A stretch of DNA of 64,000 nt from Craspedostauros australis (taxonomy: Eukaryota > Bacillariophyta > Bacillariophyceae > Mastogloiales > Achnanthaceae). The notes under the pieces are model-generated. The model saw nothing but the letters and a program-made list of their open reading frames with translations. It was not told where the DNA came from and ran no database searches. The position numbers and the translations under genes were made by a program. This document shows positions 56,780 to 64,000 of the stretch, piece after piece; the first letter of the stretch is position 1; the number at the start of each line of letters is the position of its first letter. The DNA is taken from contig JAMXDE010000004.1 in assembly GCA_026770025.1 (NCBI GenBank), positions 124,001 through 188,000 on the forward strand. The letters run 5' to 3'.

Positions 56780-57715
56780 AGGGTAGCCCAGTCTCTAGTA
56801 GTAGTAGTCTCTAAATACCTATTCCTGTTGTTGCATTGTTGGAACTGTGAGTACAACATCTCCATTTCTTTCAACTCCATTTGTCATAACATACATAATC
56901 CACAGTAGTACACAGTCTTGCCCTTGCTCATGCAGTGCGGTCTCCTGCTTCATCATGTCATGCATCATGAAATTCATGTATATCTCATCTTGGAGTATCA
57001 ATGAATCTCATCACTCATCTCAGATGGTCCATCTCCTGCTCTCTGCATGCATCTCATCATTCGTTTCAGTAGTTTCATTTCGCTCTACGTTCGTGCAGTA
57101 CATTCCACAGTCATGCATGTTGCTTGTCACAGGTTTCATATTCATCAAACACACATCATCGTTGATTCCTCAGTCTTTTGTGCATGGGTTGATTGTCTCG
57201 CATCACCTTGCCTGGCCATTGTGTCATTTGCTGTTCTACAATTGATCGGCTTGGTTTCTCTTTCTGAGGTTTTCGTATTGGCAGTACAAGCATACAATTG
57301 ACATTGTCCATCAGGAGCATGTGTTGCATCCCTATATGTTGGTTTCTGTTTCTCCAGATGGGATACAACCCCTACCCACTGACCCTGCACCCCTTCTGGT
57401 CAGACCTCACTGACTACGTGGATGTGTTGTCAGTTTGGGTTGGGACACACTGTATTGCATTGTCATGGTTCTCATGCCAGAGGAGGACAGCCTGTCTTTC
57501 TTGGCACGATTGAGAGCAGTCACGTTTGAGTTGGGTCAAGGGTGTGATCAACAAGAGTCGATTTTATTCAGTCGTGATTGATACCTTGCGGGAGGCGCGG
57601 CAATTATGAATACATTGGAAGAGTTGCACCCTTTATTCCTGACAACACAAGACATGCAAAAAACGCCACATTTTCTGAACAACAAGAAAGGACACTCTTG
57701 AACGTTTGCACTTCT
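56780..57715 (-). repeat. diverged dispersed element, right copy
   Basis: Read on the reverse strand, this is collinear with about 625-1,396. It runs into the inner end of the right arm: the last roughly 70 nt (57,645-57,715, with ACAACAAGAAAGGACACTCT) are also present at the inner end of the left arm (about 12,525-12,595) and, more diverged, at about 625-695. The long body (57,645 down to 56,780) is absent from the left arm. Class unknown. Confidence 0.55.
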
Positions 57716-57919
57716 CATCTTTCATTTCGCGAGAGACCAAGCGACAGCTGAGCCCGTACCTTGCTGTACGTACAAGTGTTCGTGCCCGCACTATGCAAAT
57801 ACTAGTAGTATACGAGCTAAGCTATTATACAATCTATCATGCCCACTGCATTATGCTCCTATTGCCGCTGCTGCTGGTGTTGCTTTTTGACGGTGAGTAC
57901 GAGTTATGCGAACGCGCGT

Positions 57920-60900
57920 TCATTGCTCGATGTCCGATACGGTGCCCGTGTAATCTACACGAGAGATGTGTGGCGAATGCGATTGGCTTGGATGTTGCGG
58001 CTGCTGCTGTTCTTGTTGTTGCTCCATCGTTGGCGAGGGCGCACGGACTTCATTGCCAGGATCCGTAGGTGATACCGTGGACGAGGATGTGTTCGTTCCG
58101 GGCTGGGAGGAGCACTTCTCCACATCCAACACTGGTGCCTTTTCTTGGTGCTTTGCGTTTGATGCGTCCGTCATCACGCTGAGTCGGTCGACATGGTGCT
58201 GCGACAACTGGGAACCGTACGTGTGCGACAGAGCCGAAACGTTGGTGGAGTTCCGATGCCGGCCCGTCCCGCCAGCGTTCATGCCGGTCACGTGGATCTG
58301 ACCTCCCCCGACGCTGGCCCGCAGAGTGGACGATCCCTCGTCATTCCAGTAGTATGCGATGAACTTGGGCAGCATGACCAACAGCAATGTCGAACCGGCA
58401 ATCACCGAGATCATCGAAACGAATCCCAGGTACTGCCCGTTCGTTGACTGGCCCTCGAGGACCACGAAGACGGGGACGGACACCAGGATGACCTCGAGCT
58501 GCACGAAGATGAGGACGAAGATCCAGTACGCCTCCGAGTAAGCGTTGTCAACGTCCTTGGTCTTCCATGACATGATTCCGGTCAGAAAGACTGGGATGAG
58601 CATAACGATCATCAGCGGGATGCCGAATCGTTCCGCGTGAGCGCAGTCGCAACCGCCGATGGACTCTCCTGTGGCTTGATCCAGCACGGTCCGTTGCCAT
58701 TGCAATGGATCGACGATGGTCCAGGCGGTTAAGATCGCGAGCGCGGTGAACATGAGCAAGGCGACAGGCCAGGCGACGTGCCGCACATCCATCTTCCGCC
58801 TCGTGAATGACAGCACCCGGTTGACCCTCCACAGCTTGGCGAACATGGCCCCGTACATGGTGATGAATCCCGTGGATAGCAACCATGGCATCAAGGTGCA
58901 CATCGTGCTCAACGAACCTGTGCCCCAACCGAAGGATTCATCGAAGGAAATGGAAAGGATCCCAGAAGCGACGATCGCAGATCCCAGGAACAGCAGGTAA
59001 AGGAAGAGGGGCTGGGATGCTCTCAGCACCCGGTCCTTCTGGTGCATGTACACCCACACCGCGCAGAACACTGCGGATGCCATGATGGTGGACATGACAA
59101 CAAAACCGAGTATTTGAATGGCTGCAGAATGAAGGATTTGTAATTTTGCGCGGGGTAGTGGTGCGCGAGGACAGTATCAAACAAGATCACATCCGTGTAG
59201 AGCAGAGTCGAGTGAAATTGGTAGAGCCCAGGTAGGCACACGAATAAAAGGTCCAACCGACACATCGCACACAGCACAATGCGCAAAACCGAAGAGGAGA
59301 TACCAGAACGTGGAATGGTGCGGTATGGTGCAGGTCGTGAGTTGATGGAGTATAGAGGTACTTGCACTCGTAAATGGGAGGATCAGTAATCCAACCAACC
59401 AACCAGCCAATCGAGCGATGAAGTCATGGGTACGTAGCAACATGTATGGTACCACATGTCAACGAGCAATAGAATGGACAACGATGGACGTGCGTACCTG
59501 GTTCGAGATAATTCTGTTCTGGTGTGGTGCGAAGCAGCTTGGGCCCGCTGGTTGTGCCGTCGGCGTAGATGATTTGGTCCAACTCAACCCATGTCATGGG
59601 CATCGTTTCCGTCTCCGGATAAAAGATGTGAGAGAGGATGTAATCCAACGGAGCATCCGGGCCTGATCCGGAGTCTTCCGAGGAATCCTCGCTGGAGCTG
59701 GTGTAGTTTCCCCCCCTGTTGGAATAACCGTCGTCATCGTAGTAGTCAGACAGGATTTTTCCGGGTGGCAGATTGTTGATGACAAACCACGCGAAGTTGG
59801 ATTGATCGCGCGCGTAGTTGCGAATCTCCTGCTTTCTGCGCACGGCCTTGGATTCCGCAATGAGACCATCCTCGTCCACCGTCATCTCCACCTTCTCGTC
59901 GTCGTTCTTCGTTTTATTGTTTGTGGTATCTCCGGTTTCGGGTTTTTGGAACTGGACGTGACCGGAGGCACCGAAGAATTCAAGCCTCCGGATCATGTTG
60001 TTGTGCTTCTGGCCGGTGATCTTGAAGGCCCCTTCTGGTGCTTGCAACGGCGTGAAGAAGTCTTGCGACAAGGCGGCCTTGTAGTCATCGAGCGTTGGGA
60101 GTTCCGAAATGTAGGTGCTGTTGTTGGCGAGATGGTCAAGGTAGTAAGGGACGAACTCCTCGCGGCGCGCCTCGTACTGCTTGCAGCCATCAAGCTTGTC
60201 GTAGTAGGCGAGGCAGCCCCCGATACCAATGGACATGATCGCATCGAAGAGCAAGTCCGAACCTGCCTCTGGTACATTGTTGAGGAAGTAGTCATCCTCG
60301 CCTCGGAAATAGCCAGGTTGTGATGGATCTTGAATGGGGGACAAGGCATCAACCCTGTCGAGGAGCTCGCGGGCCTTCACTGCATCCCAAGCCATCGATG
60401 CCCAAGCCTTTCGAAAACCGTTGTGTTCTAAGATGAGGGGGAAGAACCACACGGATCCCGCCAGCAACTGGGCGATGTTTTCATCGTCTGTGTAGATGTA
60501 CTCGGGATCGAACTTGCCCCAGAAGATCCAGAGATAGTCCGTGTCGCCTTTGGCCACAGCGTCGCGATTGTTCATGCCGAGGTCCTGCGCAGCGTCCGCC
60601 AGCTGCTTCATCTCGCCAGAAGATGGATTATCCATGGCGACGATGATGGTGCGGTAGCCGCTCTCCCTGACTTGTTGCATGGCGTTTCTGATCTCCCGAG
60701 TCTTGACACCAATGTCGTAGCCAAATGAATTCCAGGAGACCTTGGTGCGTTTCTGTCTGTTTGACGCACGTCCTTCTTTCGGGATTTTCGTGACCTTTTC
60801 CGTTTGAACCGGTGGCAAGCCATCCTGATCGAGGGCCAATCCTAGGGCCTCCCTGCGCTGGATGCCAAGTTCCGACAGGCTGTGGATGAGGCTGACGAAG

Positions 60901-61670
60901 TCGGTGCGGTTGAAGTTCCTGAGGAATGACGTGACGACGTCCATGGATGCGAAGAGGTCGGGGAAGAGGGACGTGGTGTAAGGTCCATCATCGACGGAGG
61001 CGACCTTGGTATTGTAAGCCCGGCTGACGACGTGCGGGAACTGCGCTGCCGTTGCCAGCGTCTGCAGCTCGAGTGCGGGATCGTCGTGGTAGGGACCTGC
61101 GATGGCGCATGGCGGCCGTCCCGCGTTGAAGAGCCCCTGCGAGGCGAGGTGACCGACCGTTCCAGAGTCAAGGAAGGATTTCTCATCGAAGCCCAGCTGG
61201 ATGGGGCAATCATGCATGAGCGCGAGGTCGGGCACCAGAGCGGTAGATTTGGAGTTGAATTCCTCCAGGGCCATCACGGCCGCGATGAGCTGGTTGTATC
61301 CTGGGTTGTCATGGCGGAGATCGTTGAAGAAGGGCAGGTTGGCGACCTTCTCGTTGGTTGTTGTGTCGACAGTGGTGAACGGCATGAAGCTGAACATCTC
61401 GCAGGTGAAGTTGTTGGCCGAGCTGATCTTGGATGGCGCGTTCTTCGTCGTGGATTGCTCCCTCTGGAGGGTAGCCGACGCCAGCCACGGTGGTGATGTG
61501 CTGATGCTGCCGGTTCTGCCAGGAGCGCGAGCAAGGAGCAGGGACGTTGCCTGGAGGCACACGAGGACTATCGCCACTTTCCTTGCATGCTGGTAGGTCG
61601 TCATTCCGGTTCTCATCGTTCTCAACCTCGTCCCTCTCTTCCTCAATCTCGTTGGGGCTGCTCCAGTCAT
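57920..61670 (-). CDS. class C (GABA-B/Grl-like) receptor, gene 3
   Basis: Exons 61670-59498 and 59121-57920 join in phase 1 (CCAG|GTACGC to CTGCAG|CC), giving about 1,124 aa. The frame is open to 61736, but that codon is TTG; the first ATG is 61670 and a better-placed one lies just before TTYQHARKVAIVLVCL. The domain plan equals gene 2: signal sequence, Venus-flytrap ligand domain, seven helices beginning AIQILGFVVMSTIMASAVF, then a Gln/Ser-rich tail. The 7TM half differs from gene 2 at only scattered positions. The ligand domain shows clustered change, notably FFPLILEHNGFRKAWASMAW against FLPGVVGHTGFLQAWTSMAG in gene 2. It is the inverted-repeat duplicate of gene 2. Confidence 0.88.
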
Positions 61671-62044
61671 TGTTGCCGAACTGGTGCACTGCCTTCTCTC
61701 AAGCCGTTTCTCCCGTTTTATTTCCCTATGCTCCAAGTACTTGCAAGAGCCTTCGTATGAGCGCTGTTGACAATGACTGCGCTGCTGATGCTGATGCTGA
61801 TGCTGTTGATGGTCGCGATGATGAGGTTGGCACTAGCATCCGGACACTGCCCAAAAACCCTGTGTTGTTTTGCATTTGTGGTTGTGTTTGTGCGAAAGGC
61901 AAATGGCTGTTGCCTGTTGGTCAGCAGCGCCAACACAGAGGGGAACTTCGCCAAAGAGAGGTTCCTCTTGCGCAGGTGGCGCGGTTCGGCTGGTACAAGC
62001 TATGCGTGTTGTCCCTGTGGGCGACTTTGCTGGCACAGCGCTCT

Positions 62045-63900
62045 GCCTCATGATTCTCCGTTGGTCCTGTTAAGCGGCCTTTGTGAAGCGGCTATATGTG
62101 TTTGTTCGATGACACTGGAAGCCCCAAGGAGCCAGGCACGACGGGTCACTAGACCAGCGAAAGACGGAGACAAGCCCGAGGAGAGTAATTAAATATTTGG
62201 AGAAATAGTGTACCTATGGCGGTACGCGCTTGTTTCGTCTTCGTTGGTTGCTTCTGCACCCTGGTTACTGAATGACACTGGTTATTCTGAGAGCGTCTTT
62301 ACAATCATTGGTCGTGTGCGAGTTGCTCGTATCGAATGGAGACGTCGTTTGTGGTTTGTTCTGTTGCTGCTTGTTCCGCTTTCTTCTCCGCCTTTTGTTG
62401 GCGTTGATGAAGCAAGTGTTTGGGACCTGGCGAATGCGGGGACGAATCCCAGCACAGCACTTTTGCTCTCCCCTTGCTGGCGCGCTATCGCTTGTGGGCG
62501 AGAACAATTCGCGCTCCTTGTTTAGGCTTTGCTGTGCAGAGTGGTTCGTCCGCATCAATGGCGGCCTGTTTTATTCTAGTGATGTTTCATCCGTCCATCT
62601 CCAGACAGTATCACGCACTCAACAAAGGCTGTTTCGGGAGGTGGAAACAACAACGCACAATGTTTGCTTCGCCTGTGGGAGCAAATGTTCCTCCCACCAC
62701 CTACCACAGGAACGAGCTAATTGTCGGAACAACGAGAGAGAGAGAGAGTGCGATAAAGCAGCGAGACAAGGTGGTGAACGATTCCAAACAGGGCTGCCGT
62801 CTTCGTTGGATTCTTGTAGCGGTCGTGTTTGTGCCTTCCTCTGTGTTCACGCGGCAATGGCCTTTCTGGTTGTTGCTCGCGTCAGTGAATCGCATCCTCG
62901 TATTCTAGTACGCGAAAGCTGTTGGTTTGTTCGTAAAACGCGCGTCCAAAGCACTCTTGCTCTTACCAATCAGTTTGAGAGACTACTTGTTGTGCTGTGG
63001 CGTGGAGTAATTGCTGGGTAGACACGCTACCTTCAAGTCATGCAGAACATGGAAGACTAGCACCAGCTTGTTGGTCCGGTTCGTGAACAACAATCGATTG
63101 GATCAAACACGATGATTCAGGTCGGGATGTGGTGCAACGGCACACGACTGATCGCAAGTTGAGTGCCTTCACAGCCTCGCGAATCCGATCGTGCAAACGG
63201 CTACCGCACCAACTTCAATTGTGCCCCTTATCAACAACGGAAAACAGCCGTTATATCCGATTTGTGCAATATATATTCTTACTACCGCTTCCACCAACAC
63301 ACTCTTCGAAACAGAACATCCATCCGGCGAATCGTGGCGTTTGATGTGTCCTTGTTGCTGCGAGCAACAGTTCGCATCTCTCTCAGCTCGATCACTGCGA
63401 CCACGCGATGCGAATGTTGTGGAACAACGAACGCCCCTTCATGGCGCATGGTGCGACGCCTCCTCAAAGAGGAGCCGAAATGTCATCATCGCGAACAGCA
63501 ACGGTGCACCCGCTCGCACCATTCATGCCACACCTGCCAACACCAATACCCACGAGCAATAACAATAACAATAACAATCCCAGAACTTACCAATACGCTC
63601 TGCGTTCATCTCTGCCATACTCAACTTATGCTCCACTGGAGTACGTACAGAACGTGCCAACCATCATCCACAAACGACGTCCAAAGCCATTGCTCAAAGA
63701 TCATTCACTGTCTTTCGCATCCACCACTCCACAGAACACTGCCATCGCTTCCATCATCCCAATCATCATCCTGATCATCATCACGAGCATCATCACTTGC
63801 GGGAACCAACACCGCGACGACAAGGGGCGAGGCCAGCAGCAAGAACCGGAACTGCATGCTGATGAAGAAGTCAACGATGGCGATGCGAAGATTTGCCTGC
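62045..63900. promoter_or_regulatory. duplicate bidirectional upstream region, right arm
   Basis: This is the mirror copy of 6,237-8,092, between divergent genes 3 and 4, exactly 1,856 nt long with no mismatch found. Short blocks on the gene 3 side (61,671-62,044) differ from the left copy by substitutions and small indels, including one extra CAGCATCAG-type unit near 61,785. Confidence 0.7.
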
Positions 63901-64000
63901 ACAATCGCCGTGATCGCGGTGATGTTGCTTGCGGATGAGAAGCCACGTGCTCTGCATCGATACGGTTCATGGCCATTCGCGCAAGCACTGGATGTTGAGG
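63856..64000 (+). CDS. class C receptor, gene 4, 5' end only
   Basis: The ATG at 63856 opens a frame that runs off the window (48 codons). It starts MLMKKSTMAMRRFACTIAVI, a signal peptide nearly identical to that of gene 1. Against gene 1 the visible part has 7 nucleotide and 5 amino-acid changes, the first at 63901. The rest of the ligand domain and the 7TM exon should lie beyond base 64,000 if the duplication is complete. Confidence 0.8.
   Translation, partial: MLMKKSTMAMRRFACTIAVIAVMLLADEKPRALHRYGSWPFAQALDVE

Larger units (their letters stand above)
57640..64000. repeat. right arm of large inverted repeat
   Basis: This mirrors about 6,138-12,590. It contains all of gene 3, the duplicated upstream region and the first 145 nt of gene 4. 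It is still matching at base 64,000, so the true arm is longer than seen. Differences are concentrated in coding sequence, the intron and the 3' flank; 62,045-63,900 is identical to its partner as far as I could check. Confidence 0.93.

Overview
This looks like nuclear DNA of a photosynthetic stramenopile, most likely a diatom. That is an inference from gene content. Genes are interrupted by GT-AG introns of about 290-450 nt. Three predicted proteins begin with a signal peptide followed at once by a Phe-headed stretch, as in bipartite targeting to a complex (secondary) plastid. The set also includes class C (GABA-B/Grl-like) receptors, the sensor half of a diatom-type receptor guanylate cyclase, a selenocysteine elongation factor and a plastid sugar-phosphate translocator. 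No bacterial operons, phage genes or CRISPR arrays are visible.

Layout. 1-2,681: no gene; tandem repeats and a diverged dispersed element. 2,682-12,200: two class C receptor genes placed head to head around a 2.2 kb intergenic region. 13,828-15,390: cyclase-type receptor sensor without a cyclase. 15,756-19,296: four-exon secreted M6-type metalloprotease with a Ser/Thr/Pro-rich tail. 19,981-21,594: guanylate kinase (three exons). 23,654-24,574: orphan helical protein. 28,690-31,152 and 31,901-33,202: NADPH-cytochrome P450 reductase and an ER-retained PDI-like protein, divergently arranged. 36,127-38,505: plastid phosphate translocator. 39,136-41,541: eEFSec. 41,968-42,855: proteasome-alpha-like protein with a signal peptide. 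43,384-44,676: plastid-targeted protein. 46,309-47,842: SGNH-hydrolase-like protein. 48,383-51,325: UPF1/SETX-type SF1 helicase. 51,620-55,957: large STAND/AAA_16 ATPase with helical repeats. 57,920-61,670: third receptor, a near-duplicate of the second. 63,856-64,000: start of a fourth receptor, a near-duplicate of the first.

The most striking structure is a long inverted repeat. Left positions of about 6,138-12,590 reappear, reversed, at about 57,640-64,000, and the right arm runs off the window. The whole head-to-head receptor pair is therefore duplicated as a mirror image about 45 kb away. The shared upstream region (6,237-8,092 against 62,045-63,900, exactly 1,856 nt in both) shows no difference that I could find, while the receptor coding sequences on either side differ by several percent. 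That is the reverse of the usual pattern and suggests gene conversion or homogenisation of a bidirectional promoter. A diverged dispersed repeat (about 625-1,396 and 56,780-57,715) overlaps the inner end of the right arm and may mark the duplication breakpoint.

Functionally, the edges of the window are rich in surface and signalling proteins (four receptors, a cyclase-type sensor, a secreted protease). The middle is mostly housekeeping, ER and plastid genes. Splice sites were read by eye from GT/AG consensus, reading frame and family similarity, and need transcript confirmation.
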